From NCBI GenBank assembly GCA_030544215.1, contig JARZZO010000004.1, positions 15,116,501 to 15,180,500 on the forward strand: DNA of 64,000 bases, in the 5' to 3' direction. Under the pieces are notes generated by a model, which ran no database searches, was not told the DNA's origin, and worked only from the letters and a program-made list of their open reading frames with translations. The DNA comes from Zantedeschia hybrid cultivar (Eukaryota; Streptophyta; Magnoliopsida; Alismatales; Araceae). Made by a program: the position numbers and the translations under genes. Below, in pieces: positions 44,913 through 57,200 of this stretch; the first letter of the stretch is position 1; each line of letters starts with the position of its first letter.

Positions 44913-47900
44913 TTTATTGTGTTCACTATGTTGTAAGGGTGGGAGATCTTGTGTCTGCCTGGGATTTCACTCCCAAATCTGTAATTATGTGTCATTTATT
45001 CTCTATTCTTAATGAAATTGTGACAATATTTTGTCATTTTCAAAAACGGTCATAGGTCAAGTGAGCATAACATATGAGATGCTTGCAGCACCAAGCTTTG
45101 TTTGACATTAACACTTGCTATGCTGCAGTCTAGATGAATGATGCTTTAGTGCTTGAGCATATGGATGGACTTCACATTTGCAACCAGTCTTGAAAAGATA
45201 ATTAGGTAAACAACTCAACTTTTCCAAAAATCTAATTTCGAAAGGAACTTTATGAGTAGATTTTGGGAAACATATGAAATCATCATCTAGTTATTAGTCA
45301 CTATGAAAAGCAATTAAAGGAAAGCATGGAAATCTGAGGTTTTCTGGAAAGCTAATGATTACTAGGCACGGTAACTTGTTTCATTCCCAGCGACCTTAGT
45401 CTAGTAAAAATTTCTCAGGACATGAAGTCTTTAATAAAAATTTCTCCCAGAACATGTCTATTAATAAAGGAAAAATACACTGCCACACAATGTTTTTATG
45501 ATCTTTCTAAGTGAGAAATGTGACATATGAAATCAATCGCAGGACACAGTAAAACATATGGGGCTCAGATTTAAACAGCAAAAAAAAATGATTATGGAAA
45601 ACAACATAAAGTGTTTCCTTACACGGCTAGAAGACTGGCCGGACCCTCTAACACTGCAGTAATTCCTTCAACAGTTACAACTGCAGGGTCCCTTGCAGCA
45701 TATCTAGAATCACCTTTACTGTATTCCTTCCCTGTGAACCTCATTCAATTTTCAAGGTAACTAACAGTATGAGTTGGTAGTCAAGCTTATGAGAATATTC
45801 CCTAAGTACATAAAATCAAGCCTCAAAGTCAAAGACATTGGATGAAAGGGAAATAAGAGAACTTACAAACTTCTGCCAAGTAGCAGGGGGTTTTCTTCTT
45901 ATAGAATTCTGGAGAGAAAACAAAATAGCCCTCAAGCACAATATGCGTCAGGCCCGTGAATATCCACCAGCACATAATGATTCTCTCAGTTTTACATAAC
46001 CTGGGAGAACGCCCTATTAAGAGAGATAAGTCAGAAAATGAATCTCACATCAACCATCAAGATGCATACTGCATACATGAAAAATATTTCTACAGTCAAC
46101 TAGCTGAATGATAAATTGTATAGCCAGTCTGTTCACAGGCCTTAGCTGAGATATTATGTATCTCACACCTTAAATAAGATAAATCCTGGTGCAGGAACTT
46201 CAGAAATATAAATTAAACGTCTGATCAAACATGAGAGAGAAACCAAAATTTTGAGTATTTCCTGGAGAACCTCGCAAACATAAGATCAACATTGAAGACC
46301 CTTCCTTCCCAGTGCATGCCCTCAAGCAATGCTCCAATGTGGCTTCTCTGCTCCAACCTGTGACTACGATGAAGGATTGTGGTCCAACAGCTCTTCTGTT
46401 ATGCTGACAAACAAGCCAAAGGGAAGACAAGGAAAGCTTGACAAAAGAAGTACCAAGGAGGAAGAGCCGAAGAGGACAGAAGGAAGATGATCGAAGAACA
46501 GGTACAAGGAGGAAGAATACAGGGGAAGAAGGTGATCAGAAAGGGTACAAGGCAAAGATGAAGTATGATTTAAATATACCAACCTTCTGCTCTAGTAAGA
46601 ATCATTCGGCAAGACCCTGCTTGCAAGGAGTGAGGGTAAGGAGGACCATGTCTTCAGGGATTGCTCTAGGAGATCTTTGCCAAGTAGCAGGGCCTCAGGA
46701 GGATGGCGTGAGAACCCAGCAAAGCATAAGATTGAGTATGCGACGGGTGTGGGGATAACATCAATTTTTGCTTTGTTGATGGAATGGTTCTACGACCAAG
46801 ATAGATGGTCATTCCTTCCCTCTCATATTGTCCTGAAAGGGTGGGAATCCTATGTCGACCATGATCCTCATGGAGTTGAAATAAAGTGGGGATGTGTTGG
46901 AAGCTGGACTGTATGGTGCATGTCCCCCAGACGCTTCCATGTGTGTTTCCCTAGCAGTGGTCACGGGGAGGATGTTTTGAGACAGGGTTTGTTCTGATGG
47001 TGTGGCACAATCATCCTCAAAAGTCAGACATGTGGCAGCCGACAGCAGGGGCATGCATGGGCAATATCCCAGAGTTGTGTGCGGAGTCCATTGGAATTGC
47101 AATGCACCTGTGGCATGCTGAAAGGTGTTGTCTGGCTAATTGAGAAGCTAGGCCATGCTATCCAGATTGACAAGTGGTGTCCTCATGACACCAAGCTGCA
47201 CTGGGCAAGGGTGCTAATTGCATTTGAGGGGATGGGGCATCAGCCTTTTACTAAGCCCATAAAATTCGAGTGGCAGTATAGCGATGACAAACAGTTCTTG
47301 GTTCATGGAAAAGGAAGAAGCACAATTGAAAGGAAAGAAATACCTAAAATATATGTTACAACGGGGATCACGTCCCTTGCCTAGGCGATGAAGTAGGTAG
47401 AGTTGAGCCAAAGATGCCTCGCCTTGTCTTGCCTCATGTTTGCCTCACTGACCTAGGCACTTGCATGCCAAATGCTTGTTTCCTTTTTAGTTACATGGCA
47501 CTGCTTTTCCTTATTCTTGATTATTCCAAAGTGGGTAATGTCTTTTTTCACAATGTCCAGTACTTCTCTTACATGCTGTCACATTATTTCTAATTTTTTA
47601 TGATTCCTAAGACCATCACTACTTATATGAGTGCTTTATACAAATTGGCCATTACATGTTAGACATGATCAATGTTTCTCAAAGTCTCATACGTGATAAT
47701 CTTGGATGTTTTATTTATGTTACTACCATTTCCTTTCTTCATGGTGATTTATGAGCAAAAACATGTCGCCTTAAACACCTAGGCGATCACCTAAGCATCT
47801 GAGGCTGAGGCGAACTTTGCCTCATTCACCTCTCGCCTCCGACTACATAGCCTAAAATGAAGGATGGCATGGGTCGTTAACAATCAACATCGCTTCTAGG

Positions 47901-50297
47901 GGACTGAAGATGACCTGGTTATGAGTCTCCCACGCAAGAGTTCATAGCAGTGTAGTGTGTTAGAGGCAAAGGTAAGATATGGTAAAGAGGATTTCGGTAT
48001 CAAAGATGCCTCCATGGGAGAACTCAACAATTTAGCAAGGATGCTGGAAATTTTCTATGAATGGGCAAGATAATGTTAGCTAGGGGAAGATGAATCGTGT
48101 TAACGATTGATCCACATAAAAGAATGTGGAATTCATCACCGGTGGAAAAGGCAAAGGGGAAGCTGGTTGCTTCCAGTGCTTTTGGAGGCTTACGTGGTCA
48201 TCTACTTAAGAGCTTATGATCTTTGTTTCTCTCGTGTGTGCTGGGGATGGATGGGTACGGATATAGATTGATGATGGGAACTATGATATTTTGGGGTCAT
48301 TCAACGTAAATTCGGGCATCAGGTATACAGAGATAGGTGCACAAGAATATATAGATTGGAGAAATGTGGCATCTTACACTAAAAGAAAATAAGCAAAGAC
48401 GGAACAAAACTGTAAAATATAAAAGAGAGACAAGAATTTTCATCATTTCTCAACACGAAAAAGCCACTTAGATGCACAGATCATGGTTAAAGACTTGTTA
48501 TAATATAGACTCCCATAACCTGAGGCATTATGATGTGCTGTAACAAACTAGATGGAACTACAGGACTAAAATATTTTTGGTAACCTAAGGAAGATAGCTG
48601 TACTCAAATGAAACCTATAGTGGAACTAATGCTCAAATCCCCATCATAGAGATCATCTGATAAAGGATTCTTCCATCAGCAAGTCAGATCAAATTACCAA
48701 CTCATGATCATCAATATTAATTTAAATCCTTTCCAGTGAGGCTCTATTCAAGCCAAGAAAAGAGCTCCTAGAGTCATGTATACCACTTTGATTGAGAGTT
48801 AGAGTTAACCTGATTTTGTGCAATGGAATAAAGTATCCCGAGATAGACATAAATTTTCTTTGATCACTAGTGGCTTAACCTACTGAATTAACCTAGGGTC
48901 AAGTAAACATACTTTGATATAAATATGGAGTAATATGTGGAACAAGTAGGTACATTACCCACCTTCTAAAAAAAACAAGTAGGTACATTACCATAAATAC
49001 CCCATAAATAAGCTATGGGAAGTGAGACGACTTTTATTGGGATGAGGGTAAAAAGTGAAAGTAACAAGGGTTAATCTGGGTTAACTATATTCCAGGAGGG
49101 GCATTGAAATGCAAAACCCAAGGATAACTAAGTTAACCTCTCTGTTCCGTATTAGCCAGCCTATCTAATCAAACTACCTTTTGGGTTAAGTTTGGAATGA
49201 AAAGAAACGTTCCAGAGTTAACCGTCAATCAAAGTGGTGCCTAAAGAACAACACAAGCTATCCCCAAGGCCCCCAACCATTAAGTAATCCACCATCAAAA
49301 CAATGCCATGGTCTGATACAGTAAGCCAGCAGAATCTCCATCTTACACCACAGTGAACTGCAACTTGCCAGCATCTCGAGGGCACTCATCTCAGGCAGGC
49401 AATTGTCGTCCCAAAAAATTAATAAGACAAAGGGATTCAGATATGTTTCCTTCACATACTTCAAATCAAGGATGATACAATGATAGAGGAAAAAAAAATC
49501 ACTTGCTTATTCCTTGCCAAGACGATCTGTCACTACTTCTCAGGTCACACAAACCAGTCAACGGATCCTCCACAACTAGTCAGCACCCAGAAACGTGAAT
49601 TCCGAGGACCACCTCGCATCTAGGTCCTCTAGAGCAAACAAAGTGTAATCACCTGTTCTTCTTTACCTCTATAATTATCCTCGCATAAACAGAAGAACAA
49701 CACAGCAACCCCAATCCCAAGCAAATGCACGCTCACTTCCAAGCTTCCACCTTTCCAACACCCTGCAATCAACAACCCCTTCAGACTGCTCCATACCAAA
49801 AACCCATTTGCAAAAGACTAGGAAAAGGCGAAAGGGGAAGATCCCTTCAAGGCTTATCCACCAACGCCATTCACAGCAGAACACACAGCAACAGGAAGCC
49901 TCAGCAAAGCCACCCACAACACTCCCAAGATTCCACCTTTTCCCCGAAACAGCAAGCATCACCCCTCTCTCCAGCCGGTTCAACTTCAGCCCCAAATGGC
50001 ATAAACCCACCTGCAAACAGGCCATGAGAAGGCAAAAACCACCTGCAAACACCCCTCCCCCCCCCCCCCCGACCCAAAAAAAAAAAAAAAACCTCCTTTC
50101 ATGTCCGTAACCACAGACAGAAGCAACAGCTTACCTGATAAGAACCAAACGACGAGGACGGCGAGAAGGGAGCCGACGGCGTAGGGGATAAGGATGTCGA
50201 TGATGGTGAGGAAGTTGGGAACGTAGCCTGGCAGCTCCATGTCCGTCGGCACGTACGGGTGCCCGTGCCCTCCCGCCCCTACAACGCCCCCCGACAT
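36247..50297 (-). CDS. HYD1: 3-beta-hydroxysteroid delta8-delta7 isomerase (EBP/HYDRA1 type)
   Basis: This is the ER membrane enzyme of sterol synthesis that moves the ring-B double bond from delta8 to delta7, with substrates downstream of the C14 reductase step. Exons on the minus strand are 50297-50135, 46013-45867, 45731-45623 and 36505-36247. They total 678 nt and 225 residues (Arabidopsis HYD1 is 223), with canonical GT-AG junctions and matching phases. The N-terminus MSGGVVG..HPYVPTDMELPGYVPN starts the family's cytosolic end and first helix. His78 and Glu82 (THIVLE, exon 2), Glu125 (VEGIT, exon 3), and Asn194 and Trp197 (GANSSW, exon 4) match residues known to be essential in mammalian EBP. 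WKEYSKGDSRY and QLYGCLVYFITAYLDGDNF are conserved plant signatures. The C-terminus is lysine-rich. No defect is seen. Introns 1 (4.1 kb) and 3 (9.1 kb) are loaded with repeats. Confidence 0.93.
37230..37665. repeat. Two-copy tandem duplication of about 235 bp in intron 3 of the isomerase gene
   Basis: The segments at about 37230-37425 and 37467-37665 are diverged copies. They share 'aagcata', 'gttagatatataagatc', 'ccctcgacaatgaaggac', 'aaataaaaatgtaacccg' and 'gcagcataagcatttgaag'. No gene lies inside. The duplicate short frames it creates on the minus strand are not real genes. Confidence 0.8.
37666..39250. other. Intron 3 of the isomerase gene, unannotated stretch
   Basis: T-rich sequence with scattered short open frames that match no family I recognise. 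The word 'ggcttccaa' and its complement recur around 38720-38945. Nothing else is supported. Confidence 0.35.
39251..39695. repeat. Purine tract followed by (AT)n(AG)n microsatellite
   Basis: 39280-39510 is almost pure A/G with AAG and GAA runs. 39619-39695 is an (AT)n tract of about 50 bp that runs directly into (AG)n. Such compound tracts are slippage-prone and make the Lys/Arg-rich and Phe-rich frames seen here. Confidence 0.85.
40577..41175. repeat. 59-bp minisatellite
   Basis: There are about ten copies of a 59-bp unit, with words 'catcactcgtcgacac', 'atcacttgcgcaccgg' and 'agtggcagtgaggcggcg'. Copies differ by a few substitutions, and the last ones are shortened. The GTCGAC palindrome is in nearly every unit. 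It does not code. Confidence 0.88.
41740..41930. repeat. Hairpin array D
   Basis: Strong inverted repeats. The arm GCCCACAAGGGGCAGCAGA at 41792-41810 pairs with 41820-41838 with one mismatch over 19 bp and a 9-nt loop. AGCAGACCC pairs perfectly with GGGTCTGCT (about 41839-41863). A further GCCGCCCACAAGG copy follows at about 41892. It lies upstream, on the minus strand, of the TATA box at 41463-41473. Confidence 0.8.
42201..44548. other. Intron 3 of the isomerase gene, no gene seen
   Basis: AT-rich sequence with many 'cctaac' and 'cccta' words between 42560 and 43060. No coding region, RNA gene or element boundary could be supported. Confidence 0.4.
44568..45044 (+). mobile_element. 5'-truncated LINE insertion with 19-bp target duplication
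   Basis: This is a 477-bp fragment of an L1-type LINE 3' end. It starts inside the last part of ORF2 (FCPAFMWAVWLARNKRKFC). It runs through a 3' UTR with T and G homopolymers (about 44862-44912), an 'aatgaaattg' motif and a short A-tail at 45042-45044. It is flanked by the perfect 19-bp direct repeat AACGGTCATAGGTCAAGTG (44549-44567 and 45045-45063). Perfect duplication suggests a rather recent insertion. It lies antisense to the isomerase gene, within intron 3. Confidence 0.85.
46014..46630. other. Intron 1 of the isomerase gene, 3' part
   Basis: Adjacent to exon 2. A purine-rich stretch at 46400-46560 encodes Lys/Arg-rich frames that could be the linker of a LINE ORF1, continuous with the fragment to the right, but it is too weak to call. 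Confidence 0.3.
46640..47390 (+). mobile_element. Degenerate LINE ORF1 fragment (DUF4283-like)
   Basis: Pieces of a plant LINE ORF1/DUF4283-type protein appear in order in different frames: RRFHVCFPSSGHGEDVLRQG, then GVVWLIEKLGHAIQIDKWCP and LHWARVLIAFEG. The signature 'LxKIxxxIGxPxxxDxxT...ARVLVEI' of that family is recognisable, though weak. Frameshifts and stops show decay. No element ends were found. Confidence 0.45.
47391..50134. other. Intron 1 of the isomerase gene, remaining part
   Basis: A cluster of 'gcctaggcgatg', 'gcctcgcc' and 'aggcgatcacc' words at 47381-47470, with its complement-rich partner at 47760-47860, suggests the ends of a roughly 480-bp foldback/hAT-type MITE. The exact ends are unresolved. 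A short poly-C/poly-A stretch lies at 50056-50092 close to exon 1. No gene is seen. Confidence 0.4.
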
Positions 50298-50560
50298 CTC
50301 TCCGTCGGCTATAATTCCCTACCGCCGCTGCCGCTGCCGCTGCGGCCGCCGCCGCTCTCTCTCTATAGATGGAGATCTTCCGCTCCTAATGTAAGATGTT
50401 GTGGGGCTTTAGATCCGGATTTACCAGCAGCGCCGCAGTTCTGGCAGTGGAAACCGACGCCGGGAGAGAGCGCGCCTGCAATTGACGTTTTAAAGTTATA
50501 GCCCTGTAAACAGTCGTACTTGTGTAGATATCCCTTGCTTCCATATATTATTATATAATT
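50298..50560 (-). promoter_or_regulatory. Promoter and 5' UTR of the sterol isomerase gene
   Basis: GC-rich sequence upstream of the ATG, with a (GCCGCT)n-type stretch and a CT-rich patch (about 50321-50368), typical of plant housekeeping promoters. No convincing TATA box was found. The transition to AT-rich DNA occurs at about 50510. Confidence 0.5.
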
Positions 50561-51289
50561 TCCTCATATCTTTAAAAAAATTGTCATCTAGTTTTTTTAA
50601 GGGGACAAGCTAGAAGGATTAGAACTCATTGATACAATTCTTTGTAAAAACTTTAAATTTGGACTTCCTGCATTGGTGGGGAAATGATATTATTAGAAAA
50701 TGAATTTGACTTTTATACCTATCTAAAATTAATTTAACTATTTTTATTGTATATTTTATATTATTAAAAGAAAAAAATTAACTTTTAAGTTAAAATTTTA
50801 CCAAGTATATATCGCAACCTCGCCGTCTGTCCGGTGCGTAAGCTTGGTCCCCATTGGAAGAAGCACGTGCACTCGCTACCCATCCAATTGGGCCCAGTTG
50901 CCTCGACGCTCGCGTCTTGACCCAGTTGCAGAAGTACGATGCCACGCTCCCACGTGAATGGAAAGGAAAGTTAATCAAACTTTTCAGCCGTACTACTTTA
51001 CGCCTTTATTAGCGTATTCGTTGCAGTCGCCCACGTTGCGGGAGTTAACATGTTTGAATAAAAAAATATAATTAATATAAATGAAGTTAAAATTAACATG
51101 TTTGAATAAAAAAATATAATTAATATAAGTGAAGTTAATTTTTTATATTTTTTAAAAGAATGAATAAAATAATTATAGATTAATATATATTCATAAATAT
51201 TAATATTTTTCTATGAATATTAAGTTATGTGTTTAATAAACATTAAAAGTTCAGAATCAATGTATCCAATTGAAATATAGATTGAGAGA
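50561..51289. other. AT-rich intergenic DNA with a 47-bp duplication
   Basis: Two near-identical copies of a 47-bp unit ('aacatgtttgaataaaaa', 'atataattaatataa') lie at about 51046-51138. A GC-rich island at 50800-51000 has no coding frame that I recognise. Confidence 0.5.
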
Positions 51290-52440
51290 GAAAATTAAAA
51301 AGTAAACTAAATGTTATTATTATTATTCTATGAGATGATCCTTATAATGTTGTGTTGAAATATAGATTGGAGAAAAACGAGAGTGAGACTAGTCTCGTTA
51401 ATAATTAAATTAATTATTATTATCCCATGAAACTATCTCAGTAATGATAATAAATATCAAAATTTATTATTATTATTTTAAAAGATAGTCCTAATATTAA
51501 AAATAATAATAGCAACAACAACAACAATAATAATAATATGAGCGAGGAAAGTGAGAAAGAGACAAGTCTCATTAATAATAATAATAATAATAATAATTTT
51601 AAAAATAATAATGATATCAAAATTAATTATTATTTTCTTATGAGACTACCCCAATAATAATAATAATAATAATAATGTTAAAATTAGTTATTATTATCTC
51701 AAGATATTGCAACAAATAATAATAGGGGATAAAAATAAGAGATAAAAATAATAATAGGGAGAGAGAAAATGTGAAAGAAGAGAAAGAGAGATGATGATGA
51801 TGATGATAATGATAATAATAATATCAAAATTAGTTATCATTATCCTATGAGACTACTATTTTGATATTAATTTTTTAATAATAATAATATAAAAATTAGT
51901 TATTACTATCTCATAAAACTATAATAATAATAATAATAATAATTTTAAAATTAGTAATTATTATTCCAAGATATTACAACAACAACAACAATAATAATAA
52001 TAATAGGGGATAGAAAAAATAAGAGATAGGAATATTAATAGGGAGAGAGAAAAGTATAAAAGAAGAGAAAGAGAGATAAGAGGAGAGAGAGAATTAATGA
52101 GTGAGAGGAGAGAGAGAGAGAGAGAATTAATAGGAGGGAGGAGGAGAGAAAGATAATTAATGAGAAAGAGGAGGAGAAAGAGAATTAACGAGTGAGAGGA
52201 GAGAAAGAGAGAATTAATGAGTGAGAGGAGAGAAAGAGAGAATTAATGAGAAAGAGGAGGAGAAAGAGAATTAGTGAGTGAGAGGAGAGAGAGAGAGAAT
52301 TAATGAGGGAGAATTAATAGGAGACATATATATCATTAAGAAAGGAAGAGATAGAGAATTTAAGCAGGAAACAAAGAATTCTAATGTTGACACGTGGCAC
52401 TAGAGAATTCTATTATATATATATATATATATAGATTGTA
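51290..52440. repeat. AT-rich microsatellite-bearing dispersed repeat, copy 2
   Basis: This is the sister copy of the repeat at 1-830. It has the same order of TAA runs, 'tcaaaattagttattatta', 'attgcaacaaataataatagg', GAGA-rich 'gagagaattaatgag' blocks, a final 'gacacgtggcac', 'attctatta' and a TATATA run. It is longer than copy 1, which is cut by the window edge. Confidence 0.7.
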
Positions 52441-52669
52441 CTTGCACGCAGGCCGGTTAAGGGGGGAATCCGGGTTGGAATTCAAACCTAGCTCGGGTTT
52501 CATCCGGGGCCTCTTGTCCTGGGCCGGTCCCGCATGGGCCCTAGGTACAGGTTGCTATCGTGACGAGTTCTAGGCTTGAGGTAGGAAGGATTAGTGGGTC
52601 GGCCCATCAACACTTTTGGGCCTAGCGAAATCTCCCTCCTTCACTTACCCCCTCACTCCTTGTCATGCA
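52441..52669. other. GC-rich flank of the copia element
   Basis: About 230 bp with 'gggccggtcccgcatgggccc' type palindromic words and no gene. Its last five bases, ATGCA (52665-52669), are the expected target duplication of the copia element, whose other copy lies outside the window. Confidence 0.4.
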
Positions 52670-54228
52670 TGTTGGGTTCTCAGCGTTTCTTTGGATCGCT
52701 CACGCAGCAGATAGTAAAATAAAACCAGCGATCCGTTATCCTATTTCGATTAAACTAAAAGCGATTATCAGATAATCGGATTCTTACCCTGCGCAGATTC
52801 GAATCCGCGACCGATCGGTTCCGTCGATGTGACACCGCAAGCCGCGCAAGCACCCGGCCTCTAGCAGAGTCCACGCGATTCTCCTCGCGGTGGATATCCA
52901 TACAGTTCCTCATTCTTCGCAGCCCACAAAGCCTCCGCCATTCACCGCAACGATCGCCGCAACACGCGAACGATTTCCCATAAAACGGGAGTCGGAGAAG
53001 CAGCGGAGCAGACTCGGAGATCCGGGCTCGTTTGGGGAGCCAGAGAGAGAGAGGAAGAGAGGAGGGGCAACTAAGGTTAGCAGCAGTCTGGCCTGCTCAA
53101 CCCATTCGCTATATTTTATATCAACCTCGCGGTTTTTCATAAAAACTCCCGGTTTATATAAAACCCACTTTATTATCCATCGCCTTGAGAATCATTTGCG
53201 TCTGATCCTCTATGCCTAATAACCAGTCCGGTTAGTGGCCCAATAAGCCCAGTAACTCTTCAATGGCCTGATTAATCAATTAATAACTCATATTAATTAA
53301 TTAATTAATCGAATTAATGTCGCACATCGAATTCGATCGGGCCTCCGATCACGTTGGGTGCCAAGCAACGTCGCGTAAATCCGGAAGGTATCGGGGTTAA
53401 GTAATCCACTCTTGGAACCTTTCCGCCGACAGTTACCACGTGAATATAATCCTTCATTTGTACAATGCTCTCGAGTCAACTTAGGGTATAGTGTACTGTC
53501 AAACCATAACCGGTCGACTCACTTGGATCGGATGTTGCCGTATAATATCGGAAAACTCCTTTCCCGATATTATTGTCCGCCCTAGCCAGGGACTTCCGCG
53601 CATCCTTCCTAGAGCATTCTCTCTCTAAGTACCGAGAGCGAATGATTCATTATTGACACTTAATTCCCTTCGACGATATTCCACTGTACCCGATCCTTGG
53701 CTGTTTAGAATCTCATGGTTAGAGATTCATAAATCAAGGTCAAAGCACAGAAGTCCACCGACAAGGTGTCCTTGGTGTCTCAGGTCCGAAGATCATCCAC
53801 GCAACTGTGACAATAAAATCAAGTTGGTTGATAGTGAGGTACAATACCATCCAACGATTCAGTCGGATTAGTTCAGTGAACTCATTCTCTAATGAGCACC
53901 TACATATTCACCTTAGTGTCTTCACACAAGTGACTATGAGATCAGTCACCCTCATCTTATGAGCGAGAGTAATCTATACTAGTCTAACTGGATATCCAAT
54001 GTCCTTATCGGATATCCTCCGACTATGAACTATTAAGAATATGTGTTTAAGTGATCAGTCTTATTAGTGTGATTTCATCATAATCTGATCACCATCGCAC
54101 ATATTCATAAACTTCATTATGAGATGATAATAAATACGAATTACACACAATGAATATAATGTCATTTTATTAATAAATGAACGAGATTTACATAGTCAAA
54201 TTTACTTGTTGGCCACTTAAGACTAACA
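52670..54228 (-). repeat. 3' LTR of the copia element
   Basis: The LTR is 1559 bp. On the plus strand it begins TGTTGGG and ends CTAACA. The right boundary is set by the adjacent tract read on the minus strand as CCAAGTGGGAAAT, a typical copia polypurine tract. The left boundary is set by matching the other LTR at 60510. The alanine/serine-rich frames inside are not genes. Confidence 0.85.
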
Positions 54229-54242
54229 ATTTCCCACTTGGA

Positions 54243-57200
54243 CTAAATCCAATCATCTTTATATAGTAAGCCTATAGACTCTAGGTGACGCTCAAACACA
54301 ATTTGAGACAACGGTTTTGTCAGTGGATCTGCTACATTGTCGACAGATAGAACTCTTTCCACCACTACATCTCCTCTTGAAATGATTTCTTTGATTAGAT
54401 GAAAGCGCCGCAGAATATGTTTCGATTTCTGATGAGAACTCTTTCGCTTGTGTAATGGCTCTATTGTTGTCGCACAATAGTGGAACAGGTTCAGAGATAC
54501 TAGGAACTACGCCGAGGTCGGTGATGAATTTCTTTAACCACATTGCTTTCTTGGCGGCTTCAGCTGTAGTGATGTACTCAACTTCAGTTGTCGAATCCGC
54601 AGTGGTTGCTTGCTTGGAACTCTTTCAGCACACTGCGCCTCCGTTTAAAGTAAACACAAGTCCATATGTAGACTTGCTATCATCTGGATCTGACTGGAAA
54701 CTGGAGTTAGTAAAGCCTCGCAGTTTCAAGTCATCTCCTCTATAGACCAGAAACATATCCTTAGTTCTTCTTAAGTACTTAAGGATACATTTCACTGCCT
54801 TCCAGTACTCTTCGCCTGGATCAACCTGAAATCTACTCGTAACACTTAGCGCATATGCAACATCAGGCCGTGTACATAGCATGTCATACATGATATATCC
54901 TATGGCAGAGGCATAGGGTACTCTATCCATAAATGCCCTCTGATCATGAGTCTTAAGAGACTGCTCCTTTGAGAGATTAATTCCATGTCGTATTGATATG
55001 AGACCTCTCTTGAAAATTTTCATGTCAAACCTTTTGACTATGGTATCTATATACAAGGATTGGGTCATTTCAAGTATCTTCTTTGATCTATCTCTATAGA
55101 TCCGTATTCCTAATACGTAGGATGCTTCTCCCAAATCCTTAATGGAGAAGTTTTTCAACAGCCAGATCTTTACCGATGACATCATAGCTACGTCATTCCC
55201 AATGAGTAGTATGTCATCTACGTAAAGAACTAAGAAAGTGACTGTACTCCGACTGGTCTTCTTGTACACACAAGGCTCATCTTCATTCTTAATGAAGTCA
55301 TAAGACTTGATAGCTTCGTCAAATCTTATGTTCCAGCTCCAGGAAGTTTGCCTTAGTCCATAAATGAACCTCTAAAGCTTGCACACTCTATCTAGAGATA
55401 CCTTCGATGTAAAACCTTCTGGTTGTATCATATACACCTCTTCCTCAAGATTACCGTTGAGGAAGGCAGTCTTCACATCCATCTGCCAGATTTCGTAATC
55501 AAAATGTGCAGCTATGGCGAGTAGATTTCTGATCGACTTTATCATGGCAACTGGTGAGAAAGTCTCGCCATAGTCAATTCCTTGTCTTTAACGATATCCT
55601 TTTGCCACCAACCTTACCTTATAAGTGTTGATCCGTCCATCAGCACCTATCTTTCTCTTAAAGATCCACTTGCATCTAATGGGTACAATACCCTCGGACA
55701 AGTCCTCCAAGTTCCAAACTTGGTTGGTGTACATGGACTGGATTTTTAAGTTCATGGCTTCTCGCTATTTCCCGACTTCTGGGCCTTCTATGGCCTCCTA
55801 GTAGGTTTTAGGATCATCATCCTCATTATATTCAACATTAGACTCACCTTCCGCGATATGTCCCACATATCGTTCGGGTAGTCTAGGTAATCTACAAAAT
55901 CTACGAGGCTCATTTGTGTGTACCTGAACAAATTCAGGAACTGATATCTCATATGATGATAATGTAGCTGTTTGGAGATCTGGAACCTCTTCCAGTACTA
56001 TTTTACTCCCACTGTCCTCCTGAAGAAGGTATTCCTCTTCTAATAAGACAACTTTCCTGGGACAAACACTTTTTGTTCACTAGGATGGTAAAAGTAGTAT
56101 CCAAAGGTTTCCTTTGGATATCCCACAAACGTGCATTTATCATTTCGTGATTCCAAGTTGTCTGGATCATACCTCTTTACATGAGCAGGACAACCCCAGA
56201 CTTTAACATGTTTAAATTCTGGTTTTCTGCCTTTTCATATCTCATATGCAATAGAGGTCATAGACTTGGTGGGTACTCTGTTCAATAGGTATGTTGCTGA
56301 CTCTAGAGCATACTCCCAGAGGGACACTGGTAAACCCGAAAAGCTCATCATGGAGCGCACTATGTCCAATAAGGTGCGATTCCTCCATCCTGATACACCA
56401 TTCATCTGTAGTGTATATGGAGGGGTCAGTTGAGAAAGGATACCATTATCCTTTAGGAATTGTGTGAAATTAGTACTCAAGTATTCTTCTCCATGATCTG
56501 ATCAAAAAGCTTTAATACTCTTTCCTAACTACTTCTCTACCTCATTCTTGAACTCCTTAAACTTCTTAAATGCTTCCGACTTGTACTTCATTAAGTACAC
56601 ATAGCCGAATCTTGAGAAGTCGTCCGTGAACGTGATGAAGTACGAGAAACTATCTTTGGTTTGGGTGGACATGGGACCACATACATCTGAATGTATGAAT
56701 CGCAGAATATCCTTGGCACGTTCTTAATGTCCCATGTCTAGTAAATAGAGATTTTACCATCTTTTTCATCAGGCAAGACTCACATGTCGCAAACGATTCA
56801 TAATCGAATGCATTCAAATATCTATGTTTGTACAACTTTTGTAACCTGCTTTCACTAATATATCTAAGTCTACATTACCACATGTAGGCTTGGTTCACAC
56901 AATTCTTGCTCTTCTTAAAAGCATTATCAATATGAAGATTGTAATAAGAAATATCTAAAAGATATAGACCGTTGACTAAAGATGTCAAAGCTATTGATTT
57001 ATTACCATAATAAAATTGAACAACGTCTATTCTCAATAGACAACCTATATCCTATCTTGTCCAAATAAGATACTGATATGATGTTCTTTATTATGCTAGG
57101 AACATAATAACAATCTTCTAATGATAAGACGTCTCCTGATGGAAGCCTGAGGTTCACTGTCCCAACAACAACTGCCCCAACTTTTGCGCCATTTCCTAAC

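Noticed and set aside
44873..45055. Gly/Phe-rich frame
   Set aside because: Produced by the poly-T/poly-G runs of the LINE 3' UTR.
53297..53479. Possible 5S rRNA-like fragment in the copia LTR ('gggtgccaagc')
   Set aside because: Only short words are shared. The 5S internal control regions are not present in order.
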